Shown here: piece after piece, positions 51,353 to 60,012 of the stretch
How the letters are laid out: each line of letters opens with the position of its first letter
Position numbering within the stretch: position 1 is the stretch's first letter
From: Flavobacterium sp. A45
GTDB taxonomy: Bacteria; Bacteroidota; Bacteroidia; Flavobacteriales; Flavobacteriaceae
Reading direction: 5' to 3'
Assembly (NCBI RefSeq): GCF_002001005.1
Contig: NZ_MUNX01000065.1
Span: 117,335-181,334, forward strand
DNA length: 64,000 bases
Position numbers and translations under genes: made by a program
Notes under the pieces: model-generated
What the model was told of the DNA's origin: nothing
Database searches by the model: none
Seen by the model: only the letters and a program-made list of their open reading frames with translations

Positions 51353-51391
51353 AAAGCCTAATAAATTTGTTATGTTTTTTAGGCTTTTTTT
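51353..51391 (+). terminator. Terminator of dps
   Basis: The stem AAAGCCTA (51353-51360) pairs with 51380-51387, and a T run follows. Confidence 0.75.
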
Positions 51392-51447
51392 GTGTTAATA
51401 ATAAATTAATTTTATTGAACAAATTTTTTAATTTAATATCTATCTGT

Positions 51448-51455
51448 TACATTTG
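51448..51455 (+). promoter_or_regulatory. Candidate -7 box giving a near-leaderless message
   Basis: TACATTTG fits TAnnTTTG and ends six bases before the ATG at 51461. A transcript from here would start at or beside the start codon. Confidence 0.35.
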
Positions 51456-51460
51456 CCGCC

Positions 51461-51760
51461 ATGAGAGTCTTTACAAGTATAGTATTATTATTTTTTGCGT
51501 TATTTCTGGTAGCGCCCACAATTGTGGCATGCTTGGAAAAAGATAAGGACTCTGCTAGCCTATGTGAAGATTGCAATACTACTTCTTCATCCTCATTTGA
51601 AGAGATAAAACATGACTTAAAATATTATACTTTTAACACTTTTTTGGAAATGTCTTTTTTTGACACTGAAAAAGATTCAGATCGTATAGTTTTTGAGAAT
51701 TTATCAAGGCATGATCTAATAAGTGCTTCTATATTTATCCCACCTCCTAACAGAGTTTAA
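51461..51760 (+). CDS. Small exported protein, unknown
   Basis: This 99-aa protein has an N-terminal hydrophobic segment (SIVLLFFALFLVAPTIVAC) that may be a signal or anchor. Two cysteines (LCEDCNTTSSSS) lie in a polar linker, and the protein ends HDLISASIFIPPPNRV. It is not clearly a lipoprotein. No family is recognised. It is followed, 338 nt later, by the SulP transporter gene; a functional tie is only suggested by order. Confidence 0.55.
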   Translation: MRVFTSIVLLFFALFLVAPTIVACLEKDKDSASLCEDCNTTSSSSFEEIKHDLKYYTFNTFLEMSFFDTEKDSDRIVFENLSRHDLISASIFIPPPNRV

Positions 51761-52098
51761 GTATCACCAATTTTCATTATCGATAGATTGTTAGTAATTA
51801 GTAGCAAATTTGATTTGTAGGCTAATAGCTAATATATAAGCGGTATTACTGATATTTTAATTTAAAATTGAGAGTAAGTATTTTTACTTTTCTATTTCCT
51901 TATATTATTGGGTTCGCCAGTTTTTTGGTATTTTTATTCGTAATTAATTAAATGGATTTTTTCAAAAGTAAATGGCGCAGTAATGATGATGGTATTCTTT
52001 TTTTCGGATAGCAATGTTTAGCATTGATTGTCCTCTTAACCACTACAATTATGGAATTGTAGTAAAAAACGAAATTAAACTTTTATCAAAAAAATATT
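51761..52098. other. Intergenic region, 338 nt, with a 9-bp hairpin before SulP
   Basis: The gap contains a perfect hairpin (ACTACAATT, 52042-52050, with 52055-52063, loop ATGG) 36 nt before the SulP ATG. It could act in the leader RNA or bind a regulator. A 19-codon frame at 51952-52011 is present but has no support as a gene. No consensus promoter is evident. Confidence 0.45.
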
Positions 52099-53754
52099 AT
52101 GTCAAAAAAAGCAAATCTTTTTACTCACTTTAAATCTGATTTTGCTTCAGGTTTAGTGGTTTTTTTAGTGGCGTTACCACTTTGTTTAGGAATCGCAATG
52201 GCTTCGGGAGCTCCTTTGTTTTCAGGAATTATTTCAGGAATTATTGGAGGGATAGTAGTTGGATATTTGAGCCAGTCTCAATTAAGTGTTTCGGGGCCAG
52301 CTGCTGGTTTAACTGCTATTGTATTAACTGCAATTACTGATTTGGGTGCTTTTGATATATTTCTGACCGCCGTTTTTATTGCAGGATTAATTCAATTGGG
52401 ATTAGGTTTCCTAAAAGCTGGAAGTATATCTAATTATTTCCCAACCAATGTTATTGAAGGAATGTTAGCCGGTATTGGTGTCATTATAATTATGAAACAA
52501 TTGCCGCATGCATTTGGTTACGATGCCGATTTTGAAGGTGACGAATCTTTCGTTCAGGCAACCGACGAAAATACTTTTTCGGCAATATTTAGTATTTTTA
52601 ACCACATCCAGCTGGGGGCAATATTGATTACTTTGGTTTCAATTTCGATTTTGATAATGTGGGATAAAGTTCCCGCTTTAAAGAAATTAAAATTAGTCCC
52701 AGGGGCATTAGTTGCTGTAATAGTTGGAATTTTATTGAATGAATTTTTTATTACATCAGGAAGTTCTTTAGCTATTGGAAAAGAGCATTTGGTTTCTTTG
52801 CCAATTCCAAGTTCTTTTGAGGAATTTAAAGCCATTATCGTTACACCAAATTTTGCCGGAATTACAAATCCAAAAGTTTGGGTCGTAGGTTTAACTATTG
52901 CTATTGTTGCTTCTATAGAGACTTTGTTGTGTATTGAAGCTGCCGATAGAATGGATGTTCACAAGCGTTTTACTAATACTAATGTTGAATTAAAAGCGCA
53001 AGGTGTAGGAAATATGATAAGTGCACTTTTGGGTGGATTACCTATGACATCTGTGGTTGTTCGTACATCAGCTAATAATGCAGCGGGTGCCAAATCAAAA
53101 TTATCAGCAATAATCCATGGAGTTTTATTGTTGGTATGTGTCCTTGCAATTCCTGTTTTGTTGAACAAGATACCTTTGGCAACACTGGCTGCAGTTTTGC
53201 TTTTAGTGGGTTATAAATTGGCTAAACCAGCTACTTTTAAGCATTTTTGGCAGTATGGAAAATATCAGTTTTTGCCATTTATTGCTACATTTTTAGGTGT
53301 TGTATTTACCGATTTGTTAAAAGGAGTTGCTTTAGGAATTGCAATTAGTATCGCATTTATATTAAGAGGAAATCTTAAAAGAGCTTATAGTTTTAAGAAA
53401 GAAGAGTATGTTGATGGGGATGTGATTCATATTGATTTGGCTCAAGAAGTGTCTTTCTTGAATAAAGCGGCTATTAAATTGACATTGGCAAAAATTCCTC
53501 GGAACAGTAATGTTGTTATCAATGCCGAGGATACCGTTTATATTGCTCATGACATTTTGGATTTACTACATGAATTTAAAACGACAAGAGCTGTTGATGA
53601 CAATATAAAGGTCAAACTAAAAGGATTCAAAAAAGAATATGCCTTAGAGAATAGTGCAGAGATTCAAAATCACGTGACAATAGAGCATCATTACGATTTT
53701 GTAAAAAGAGAAATGGTGGAAACGAAAGTTGTTAAAGAAGAGTTTCCAAAATAA
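52099..53754 (+). CDS. SulP family inorganic anion transporter (BicA-like)
   Basis: This 551-aa inner-membrane protein has 12-14 TM helices and a C-terminal STAS domain (about 430-540, HIDLAQEVSFLNKAAIKL). Typical SulP blocks include VFLVALPLCLGIAMASGAP, SVSGPAAGLTAI, GILIG-like ASIETLLCIEAADRM and GLPMTSVVVRTSANNAAGA. The adjacent beta-carbonic anhydrase strongly suggests bicarbonate as the substrate, as for SulP/CA pairs in other bacteria. Sulfate or other anions remain possible. Confidence 0.88.
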   Translation: MSKKANLFTHFKSDFASGLVVFLVALPLCLGIAMASGAPLFSGIISGIIGGIVVGYLSQSQLSVSGPAAGLTAIVLTAITDLGAFDIFLTAVFIAGLIQLGLGFLKAGSISNYFPTNVIEGMLAGIGVIIIMKQLPHAFGYDADFEGDESFVQATDENTFSAIFSIFNHIQLGAILITLVSISILIMWDKVPALKKLKLVPGALVAVIVGILLNEFFITSGSSLAIGKEHLVSLPIPSSFEEFKAIIVTPNFAGITNPKVWVVGLTIAIVASIETLLCIEAADRMDVHKRFTNTNVELKAQGVGNMISALLGGLPMTSVVVRTSANNAAGAKSKLSAIIHGVLLLVCVLAIPVLLNKIPLATLAAVLLLVGYKLAKPATFKHFWQYGKYQFLPFIATFLGVVFTDLLKGVALGIAISIAFILRGNLKRAYSFKKEEYVDGDVIHIDLAQEVSFLNKAAIKLTLAKIPRNSNVVINAEDTVYIAHDILDLLHEFKTTRAVDDNIKVKLKGFKKEYALENSAEIQNHVTIEHHYDFVKREMVETKVVKEEFPK

Positions 53755-53845
53755 TTTGTAGTTATAAAAATAAGTATTGAAACTTTTATACTGATCTTTG
53801 TATTAGAATTATTTTAAAAATAGCTAACAAAATATAAAATTAAAA

Positions 53846-54487
53846 ATGAGTGATTTCTATAAAAAAATATTAGAAAACAATAAAAAATGGGTAGAAGACC
53901 AATTGGATTTAGACCCAGAATATTTTAAGGATTTGGCAAAAAGCCAGCAGCCACCATTATTATGGATTGGCTGTTCGGATAGTCGTGTTCCTGCAAATGA
54001 AATTATTGGAGCCAAACCTGGAGAGGTTTTTGTACATAGAAATATAGCAAACATGGTTATTCATTCGGATATGAATATGTTAAGTGTGTTAGATTATGCC
54101 GTAAATGTGCTTAAAGTGAAACACGTAATTGTTTGTGGTCATTATGGATGTGGAGGTGTAAAAGCGGCTATGGGTAACGATTCAATAGGTATCATTGATA
54201 ACTGGATTCGTCACATCAAAGATATCTATCGTTTACATGACAAATACTTGAATTCCATATTGGATGAGGACGAACGTTTTAATGCTTTTGTTGAAATCAA
54301 TGTAAAAGAACAAGTATTTGATTTGGCCAAAACGTCCATTATACAATCTGCTTGGAATAATGGTAATGAAGTTACAATTCATGGATGGGTTTATGGACTA
54401 AATTCAGGTTTTGTTACCGATTTAGGGGTTAACTTTAGTTCTGATAAAGATTTGGATGAAGTATATCAATTGAATTTTAAAAAATAA
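53846..54487 (+). CDS. Beta-class carbonic anhydrase
   Basis: This 213-aa zinc enzyme interconverts CO2 and bicarbonate. The full ligand set is present: Cys43 and Asp45 (WIGCSDSRVPANE), His99 and Cys102 (VCGHYGCGGV). The R47 partner of the Asp-Arg dyad is also present, so this is the accessible type I site. It is 91 nt downstream of the SulP gene on the same strand and probably shares its transcript. A strong terminator follows. Confidence 0.95.
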   Translation: MSDFYKKILENNKKWVEDQLDLDPEYFKDLAKSQQPPLLWIGCSDSRVPANEIIGAKPGEVFVHRNIANMVIHSDMNMLSVLDYAVNVLKVKHVIVCGHYGCGGVKAAMGNDSIGIIDNWIRHIKDIYRLHDKYLNSILDEDERFNAFVEINVKEQVFDLAKTSIIQSAWNNGNEVTIHGWVYGLNSGFVTDLGVNFSSDKDLDEVYQLNFKK

Positions 54488-54520
54488 TCGTGTTCTTACA
54501 CAAGTAGAGATTATAAAAGG

Positions 54521-54550
54521 AAGGCTGTCTAAAATAGACAGCCTTTTTTA
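54521..54550. terminator. Bidirectional terminator after the carbonic anhydrase gene
   Basis: The 11-bp stem AAGGCTGTCTA (54521-54531) pairs with 54535-54545, and T6 follows. Confidence 0.85.
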
Positions 54551-54553
54551 TGT

Positions 54554-55756
54554 TTAATCTTCATGATTCAAATTCTCATTGAATGAGGAAGGTAATAATG
54601 TAGGTATGAATTTAATCAAAATAGGAAGCAATAAACTACCTCCAGGAAGTAAAAATATGGTTAATGATGGGACTGTTTTACAAATGTCCAATAATTGTTT
54701 TTTTACCTTTTTCTTTTCTTTTTCGTCCAGATCCCTATGGGTGGAATGCGCCAAAAGCAGCATTAATTCTTTACTTTCAATTATTTCCTTGACTAATCTC
54801 GATTTATTGCGAGAAATCAAAGTAATTACGCTTTGTGTGGTCTGGTCGTAAAAATGTTTTACGGGATTCGAATAATTAAAATAGGGGATGTCTTTTTTGT
54901 GCTTAGCAATAAAACCATCTGTGCTGACAATGCTTTCTTTGACAAACTCATCTTCAATGAGCAACGTTTTAGCTAGTGTATGCAAAAAGTAGGCTTCGTT
55001 GTTTTCAATAACTCCATCGCTCCACAAAGCCATTCCAGCCATATCGATTAGATATTTTTTTTCTAATTCTGCGGTGAAATAGTTCAATTCTAAATTTTCC
55101 AAGGTTATATTTTCGTTCTTGGAAAACTTACTGTATCGTATGGAGGCTTCAAATAATTTGATTAATAAATCATCGTATTGAGATTTGTTCGTTTTTATTT
55201 TTAAAGCCAAAGTCACTATATTGACAACTGTCTCTTCAATTTTTTTAAGATATTTTTCTGGAATCTCACCATGAATCAAATATTGCCGAAAAGCCAAAAC
55301 ATCAATAAAAAGCAAAGCATTGGTAACCAAATGCGAAAAGTTTTTATTGATTATGCTTTCATTTGTTTGTACGCGTTGGTCAATAATTTTTTCCAGCGTT
55401 AAAGCATTATTGCTTTTAGGAAGTATTTTTTTGAATAAACTAAATCCTTCGGGATGCATTTGTCTATAAAAAGCATTGGCTTTTTCCATAAACAGCGATG
55501 CCTCTTTTTCTTCATTCATTAATGAAAAAATACCATACAAAGCATTTAGTAAAGCTATTTTTGAAATTTCTTCTTTGAACCAGCCCTTAGTTTTTATTTC
55601 GAAAGGAGTGTCAAATGAAAGGATATGACCGTAGATAAAACCAGTATTTCTTAATTTTTGATAAAAAGCACCTTCTGTTTCAGATGCAGTGTGTTCTGAT
55701 AACTTTAGTTTTGTAAAGAATTTATCTATCCAACCAGATGCTGAAGGGTTAATCAT
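54554..55756 (-). CDS. LETM1-related protein
   Basis: This 400-aa protein is largely helical and soluble, with a C-terminal hydrophobic segment (TVPSLTIFLLPGGSLLLPIL, about residues 366-385) that resembles the LETM1 membrane region. It starts at the ATG 55756 (MINPSASGWIDKFF). Flavobacterial proteins of this type are described as LETM1-related biofilm-associated proteins, which I recall but cannot verify. A TerB-like central part (LIDMAGMALWSDGVIENNEA) is also visible. Confidence 0.72.
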   Translation of the reverse strand: MINPSASGWIDKFFTKLKLSEHTASETEGAFYQKLRNTGFIYGHILSFDTPFEIKTKGWFKEEISKIALLNALYGIFSLMNEEKEASLFMEKANAFYRQMHPEGFSLFKKILPKSNNALTLEKIIDQRVQTNESIINKNFSHLVTNALLFIDVLAFRQYLIHGEIPEKYLKKIEETVVNIVTLALKIKTNKSQYDDLLIKLFEASIRYSKFSKNENITLENLELNYFTAELEKKYLIDMAGMALWSDGVIENNEAYFLHTLAKTLLIEDEFVKESIVSTDGFIAKHKKDIPYFNYSNPVKHFYDQTTQSVITLISRNKSRLVKEIIESKELMLLLAHSTHRDLDEKEKKKVKKQLLDICKTVPSLTIFLLPGGSLLLPILIKFIPTLLPSSFNENLNHED

Positions 55757-55958
55757 TGCTTAATTTTGATTTTGCAAAGCTATGTTTTTTTATGGATGAA
55801 TGCGCACTTCTTGGGTTTATAAAATAAACGTACTAGGGATTTTTGTGAAATTTGCATTTTAAATTGGAGATAATTATAAATCAGTAACACAGTATGTTTT
55901 TAATTTCTGATTTAAAGATAAAGGAATCTGTTTTTTACGGATAAACAACAATGATACA

Positions 55959-56528
55959 TCAGTCTCTAGCTTTTTTATTTTGATTGCAAAGGTCAATTAT
56001 TTCAGTAATTCTTTTGTTTCTAGTTTCGGCTCTTTTGGCCTGATTGAGCCAATAAAGATAACTTTTTCGGTACGTAGGACTGAAGTTTTTATAGTTTTCA
56101 AAAGCAATTTTGTTTTGTTCGAATGCTTGTTCCAAGTCCTCAGGAATAATTAAATCTTCAACGGCATCCAATGAATTCCAAGAGCCATTTTGTTTGGCTT
56201 TTTCAATTTTAGCCAAGCCACTTTCATGCATGAGATTATCAGCAATGAGTTTTTCGATATAGGTTTTGTTGAGTTTGCTCCAAACACTTTTGTCTTTTCT
56301 TGGCGAAAAGATTTGCCTTCTACTGTGTTCGTCAATATTTCTTACCGTAGAATCAATCCAGCCATAACAAATGGCTACTTGAACTGCTTCTTCCCAGCGC
56401 ATGCTCTCAAAAGGGCTGTTTACTTTATAAAAAATTAAATAGACACCAGATGACGAATGATGATTATTGTGTAACCATTCCCGCCAATCTGATGCTTTTT
56501 TAAAATAGTGGTGTTCTTTTTCTTTCAA
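55959..56528 (-). CDS. YdeI/OmpD-associated family protein
   Basis: This 189-aa protein matches the YdeI family, with WREWLHNNHHSSSGVYLIFYK, WEEAVQVAICYGWIDSTVRN, RKDKSVWSKLN and YWLNQAKRAETR. Relatives are cytoplasmic and of unknown activity, with links to antimicrobial-peptide stress in E. coli. The frame starts at a TTG (56528-56526); an in-frame TAG lies 12 nt upstream and there is no ATG, so the TTG is the probable start. It is 17 nt downstream of sodC, probably co-transcribed. Confidence 0.82.
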   Translation of the reverse strand: MKEKEHHYFKKASDWREWLHNNHHSSSGVYLIFYKVNSPFESMRWEEAVQVAICYGWIDSTVRNIDEHSRRQIFSPRKDKSVWSKLNKTYIEKLIADNLMHESGLAKIEKAKQNGSWNSLDAVEDLIIPEDLEQAFEQNKIAFENYKNFSPTYRKSYLYWLNQAKRAETRNKRITEIIDLCNQNKKARD

Positions 56529-56545
56529 GAGAATTGCCTATTGTT

Positions 56546-57073
56546 TTATTTTATGATGGCTGAACAAGCTACTCTTCCGCCAGCATTTCCTGTTGGCTGT
56601 GTTACAAAATCATCAGCACCTTGGTGAATGATAAGCCCTTTTCCTAATATATCTTTTGTCGGGTCTTCACCGCCAATTGACCATTCGTCTGTTGTAAAAG
56701 TGATAGTTCCATTTCCTTTTTCATCTGCGGTAAAATTGCCTATATCGCCTTTATGATGTTCAGCATCGCCCCATTTTCCGTGTTTTTTGAAGGTTGGATT
56801 CCAGTGTCCTCCAGCAGAACTTCCATCGGCAGCAGAACAATCGGATTTTTCATGAATATGAATGGCATGAACTCCAGGTTGCAATCCAGCTATTTTGGCG
56901 ACAAAAGTAACTTTACCATTTTTCTCAGTAAAAGTAGCAGTTCCAGTAACATTGCTATTGCTCTTTGATTCAAAAGCAAGATTTAGGCTTTTTGAGTCAG
57001 CTGAATTGCTATTGGTTTTACAGCCAATTATTACAATAATAATAACAGCAATTGAGAAGATTATTTTTTTCAT
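56546..57073 (-). CDS. sodC: Cu/Zn superoxide dismutase
   Basis: This 175-aa exported SOD has a lipoprotein-type signal (IVIIGC, Cys18). The metal ligands are complete: HAIHIHEKSDC (two Cu His and the disulfide Cys), GGHWNP, KKHGKWGDAEHHKGDIGNF (bridging and Zn His/Asp) and LIIHQGADD (Cu His). The C-terminal Arg in GGRVACSAI is the active-site electrostatic residue. It removes periplasmic superoxide. It is likely co-transcribed with the YdeI-like gene. Confidence 0.92.
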   Translation of the reverse strand: MKKIIFSIAVIIIVIIGCKTNSNSADSKSLNLAFESKSNSNVTGTATFTEKNGKVTFVAKIAGLQPGVHAIHIHEKSDCSAADGSSAGGHWNPTFKKHGKWGDAEHHKGDIGNFTADEKGNGTITFTTDEWSIGGEDPTKDILGKGLIIHQGADDFVTQPTGNAGGRVACSAIIK

Positions 57074-57145
57074 GTTTTTTAAAATTGAATTGAATGGTAA
57101 AAATACGTATAAAAAAGGGTATTAAAATTAATGGAAAGTTAAAAT

Positions 57146-57670
57146 CTATTTCGACTTTTCGCCCACAAAATGGTTGGTTGGAGATTTAAATAATATATTG
57201 AATGAAGTTAAACTACCATAAATGCGGGTAATGTATTGTTGCAATTCAATCTTTTCTATTTCTTCTATTTTGCTGCTGTTTATTTTTTGTTCCATCACTC
57301 GCAAACGGTCTCGAACCATAATGATTTTATGAAAAAAAGTGTCAATCGAAATTTCCTTGGATGTCAATCCTGTTTGTCCAGGCTCTAAAATTAGTTTGCC
57401 TCCTTTCCATTTGTCACCAATTGGTACAATTTCGGAAACATCCGACCATTTTTTTAAAAGATTTCTCAAGCTTTCTTCAACTTCTGAAAAGCTTACGGTA
57501 TCCACTTCATCCACAGTTGCTTCGATAACTTTAAATTCGTCGTCCAAAGCGATGGTTTCTAATCCATTTTCTATAAACGTTACCCAATATTCTTTGGAAG
57601 AGACATTGGTTATTACTCCTTTTCCATATTGGGGATGTTCAATTCGGGAACCTATTCCTAGTAGTGTCAT
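57146..57670 (-). CDS. Tudor/UvrD-C-like N-domain protein, unknown
   Basis: This 174-aa protein begins with a small beta domain (SRIEHPQYGKGVITNVSSKE, residues 8-50) like the SH3/Tudor-type C-terminal domain of UvrD/PcrA helicases. A helical region (70-174) with KWSDVSEIVPIGDKWKGGK and a coiled-coil-like stretch follows. It is probably a nucleic-acid- or RNA-polymerase-contacting protein, by fold analogy only. The remainder matches nothing I recognise. It is divergent from the META-domain gene. Confidence 0.7.
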   Translation of the reverse strand: MTLLGIGSRIEHPQYGKGVITNVSSKEYWVTFIENGLETIALDDEFKVIEATVDEVDTVSFSEVEESLRNLLKKWSDVSEIVPIGDKWKGGKLILEPGQTGLTSKEISIDTFFHKIIMVRDRLRVMEQKINSSKIEEIEKIELQQYITRIYGSLTSFNILFKSPTNHFVGEKSK

Positions 57671-57794
57671 TTTTTTTCTTTTTTACGAAAATAATGATAC
57701 CTTTTTTAAAAAGCAAATTCGAAATCAAAACGTCTTTTTTCTTATTAATTATTCTTATTTTTACAAGACATAATTCTAATTTAAATCAATAATT

Positions 57795-58226
57795 ATGAAG
57801 AAAATAGCACTATTTGTAGTATTTATTTGTATGAGTTTTGTTTCGTGTACAACATCCAAACCTGCAGTTGCAACAACTTCACTTGAAGGAACTTGGGAAC
57901 TAAAATATATAACGGGTCCCAGAATTGCTTTTGATGGTTTGTACCCTAATTCAAAACCAACGATTGCATTTAATCTAAGAGAAAATAAAATCACGGGAAA
58001 CAATAGTTGTAATCAGTATTTTGGGGCTTTGATCATAGATGGTGCCAAAATAAATTTTGAAGAAGCTAAAATGGGTATGACAATGATGGCTTGCGAGGGT
58101 AATGGGGATTCCGTTTATATGGATGCTCTAAAGAGAATTGAATCCTATACGATTACGGATGATGGAAAAACCTTAAACTTATTGTTAGGTAATATTGTGA
58201 TGATGCGATTTACGCATCTGAACTAA
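57795..58226 (+). CDS. META-domain lipoprotein (HslJ-like)
   Basis: This 143-aa lipoprotein has a signal ending FVSC (anchored Cys18). The META domain has LEGTWELKYITGPRI, GNNSCNQYFGALIIDG, a conserved TMMACEGNG with a cysteine, and LNLLLGNIVMMRFTH. HslJ relatives are linked to heat and novobiocin tolerance and to envelope stability. It sits directly upstream of a DUF4251 gene on the same strand (37-nt gap). Probably outer-membrane anchored. Confidence 0.85.
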   Translation: MKKIALFVVFICMSFVSCTTSKPAVATTSLEGTWELKYITGPRIAFDGLYPNSKPTIAFNLRENKITGNNSCNQYFGALIIDGAKINFEEAKMGMTMMACEGNGDSVYMDALKRIESYTITDDGKTLNLLLGNIVMMRFTHLN

Positions 58227-58263
58227 TTTTTTAATTTTTCTTTTAGCATAAAAACTTAAACTT

Positions 58264-58770
58264 ATGAAAACATTGGTATTCTCTTTTTTTCTTACTTTTT
58301 CAATGCTAATTGGTTTTGGACAGGAAAAAACGAAACAGCAAATAAAAGAGGAAAAAAAACTAGTAAAACAAAAAGAAGTAGAAGCTCTTGTCAATTCCAA
58401 AGAGTTTGAATTTGTTGGTGATAAGGCATATCCTCAAGGAGGCAGAAGTATTGATTTGACTACAAATGCAAATTTTTTGCGATTCAAAAAAGATTCTATT
58501 GACAGTGAAATGCCTTTTTTTGGGAGAGCATATGCTGGAGTAGGTTATGGCAGTGGCGGTGGTTTGGATTTTAAAGGTCTAATAAAAGATTATTCCATTG
58601 AAAAAGGTAAAAAAAAATATATAATAAGAGCAGAAGTTAGTGGCAAGTCGGATTATTATACTATTTTTTTGACTGTCTTTTTTGAGGGAGGCGCTTCTTT
58701 AACCATAAATTCTAATAATCGTGCTTCTATTAACTATAGTGGGAATATTGACAAACTTAAAGTAAAATAG
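58264..58770 (+). CDS. DUF4251-type exported protein
   Basis: This 168-aa protein has a signal peptide (cleaved near LIGFGQ) and a charged Lys/Glu linker (EKTKQQIKEEKKLVKQKE). Its beta-rich domain has GDKAYPQGGRSIDLTTNANF, FGRAYAGVGYGSGGGLDF and a terminal NNRASINYSGNID. This fits the Bacteroidota DUF4251 family (recalled). Function unknown; periplasmic or surface. It probably shares a transcript with the META-domain gene. Confidence 0.8.
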   Translation: MKTLVFSFFLTFSMLIGFGQEKTKQQIKEEKKLVKQKEVEALVNSKEFEFVGDKAYPQGGRSIDLTTNANFLRFKKDSIDSEMPFFGRAYAGVGYGSGGGLDFKGLIKDYSIEKGKKKYIIRAEVSGKSDYYTIFLTVFFEGGASLTINSNNRASINYSGNIDKLKVK

Positions 58771-58880
58771 TTTTTTGAATAAATTATTTTTAAATAGCTA
58801 TAAACAAATTAATCATTAACAAACAATAATTGGAACAGCAGTAGTTTTTTTAATGTTTAGGAAATAATATAGAATAGTTT

Positions 58881-59969
58881 ATGAAAAAAGAAATCAATTC
58901 ACACCTCCCTTTATGGTCTGTTGCAGCACCAATTTTGACTTGTATTTTGTATGCAGGAATGGTTTTAAATTTTGGAGGATGGTATTTGATTTTGTTGGCA
59001 GTAAGTTTGATTGTATGTATTTTGGCTGCTGTGCATCTTGCCGAAGTTATTGCACTAAGTGTTGGGGAACCATTAGGAACGTTAGTGTTAGCATTGGCAA
59101 TTACGACAATCGAAGTGGCATTAATCGTTTCTTTGATGTTAGCAGGAGGAAAAGACACTGCGGTTCTGGCAAGAGATACCATTTTTGCTTCCGAAATGAT
59201 TATTATCAATGGCATTGTAGGAGGTTGTCTATTGATAGGAGGGCTAAAGTTTAAAGAGCAAGTTTATGGTTTGGAAGGGGTAAGTGCGGCTTTAACGGTT
59301 TTGACGGCTATTTCGGTTTTGACATTAATTTTGCCCAATTATACAACTAGTATTATTGGGCCTGAATTTAATCAGAACCAATTGTTTTTTGTAGCTGTAA
59401 TTTCTTTATTACTGTATGGTTCTTTTTTATTGATGCAAACTGTTAAACATCGCGATTATTTCTTACCTGAAAATGCTGATGACCACGAGGAAATACATGA
59501 AACACCGCCTTCTTTAAAAGTTAGTCTTATAAGTTCAATTTTATTGCTAATTAGTTTAGTGGCTGTTGTTCTTACAGCCAAGGCATTATCCCCTAGTATT
59601 GAATCAGGAATAGATTCTGTTGGGGCTCCAAAATCAGTTGTTGGTATCATAATTGCAATGGTCGTTTTATTGCCTGAAGGAATATCAGCTTTGAATGCTG
59701 CCCGTAAAAATCGTTTGCAGTCTAGCTTAAATTTAGCTTTGGGTTCTGCATTAGCAAGTATTGGATTGACAATACCTGCAGTCGCTTTTGTTTCACTTTA
59801 TTTTGATATCCCTCTTTCTCTGGGGATAGATATAAAATCTACTGTATTGTTTGTTTTGTCTCTTTTTGTCCTGTCTCTTTCATTGCGGACAGGTAAAACA
59901 ACAATGATTCAAGGAGTGGTTTTATTGGTGATATTTTCGGTTTATTTGTTTACTACAATAATTCCTTAG
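58881..59969 (+). CDS. CaCA-type Ca2+/H+ antiporter (ChaA-like)
   Basis: This 362-aa inner-membrane protein has about 11 TM helices in two inverted CaCA repeats. The alpha repeats read GEPLGTLVLALAITTIEVAL and VLLPEGISALNAARKNRLQSS, with the Glu residues expected to bind Ca2+. ChaA relatives exchange Ca2+ or Na+ for protons, giving alkaline or salt tolerance. It is followed 43 nt later by a BamA-like barrel gene on the same strand. Confidence 0.88.
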   Translation: MKKEINSHLPLWSVAAPILTCILYAGMVLNFGGWYLILLAVSLIVCILAAVHLAEVIALSVGEPLGTLVLALAITTIEVALIVSLMLAGGKDTAVLARDTIFASEMIIINGIVGGCLLIGGLKFKEQVYGLEGVSAALTVLTAISVLTLILPNYTTSIIGPEFNQNQLFFVAVISLLLYGSFLLMQTVKHRDYFLPENADDHEEIHETPPSLKVSLISSILLLISLVAVVLTAKALSPSIESGIDSVGAPKSVVGIIIAMVVLLPEGISALNAARKNRLQSSLNLALGSALASIGLTIPAVAFVSLYFDIPLSLGIDIKSTVLFVLSLFVLSLSLRTGKTTMIQGVVLLVIFSVYLFTTIIP

Positions 59970-60012
59970 ATAAGTTATTTAACATTTGAATTGCTAAATT
60001 TAAAATTGAACT

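Noticed and set aside
51952..52011. 19-codon frame upstream of the SulP gene
   Set aside because: It is too short to judge, has no start context, no conserved pattern and no neighbour coupling.
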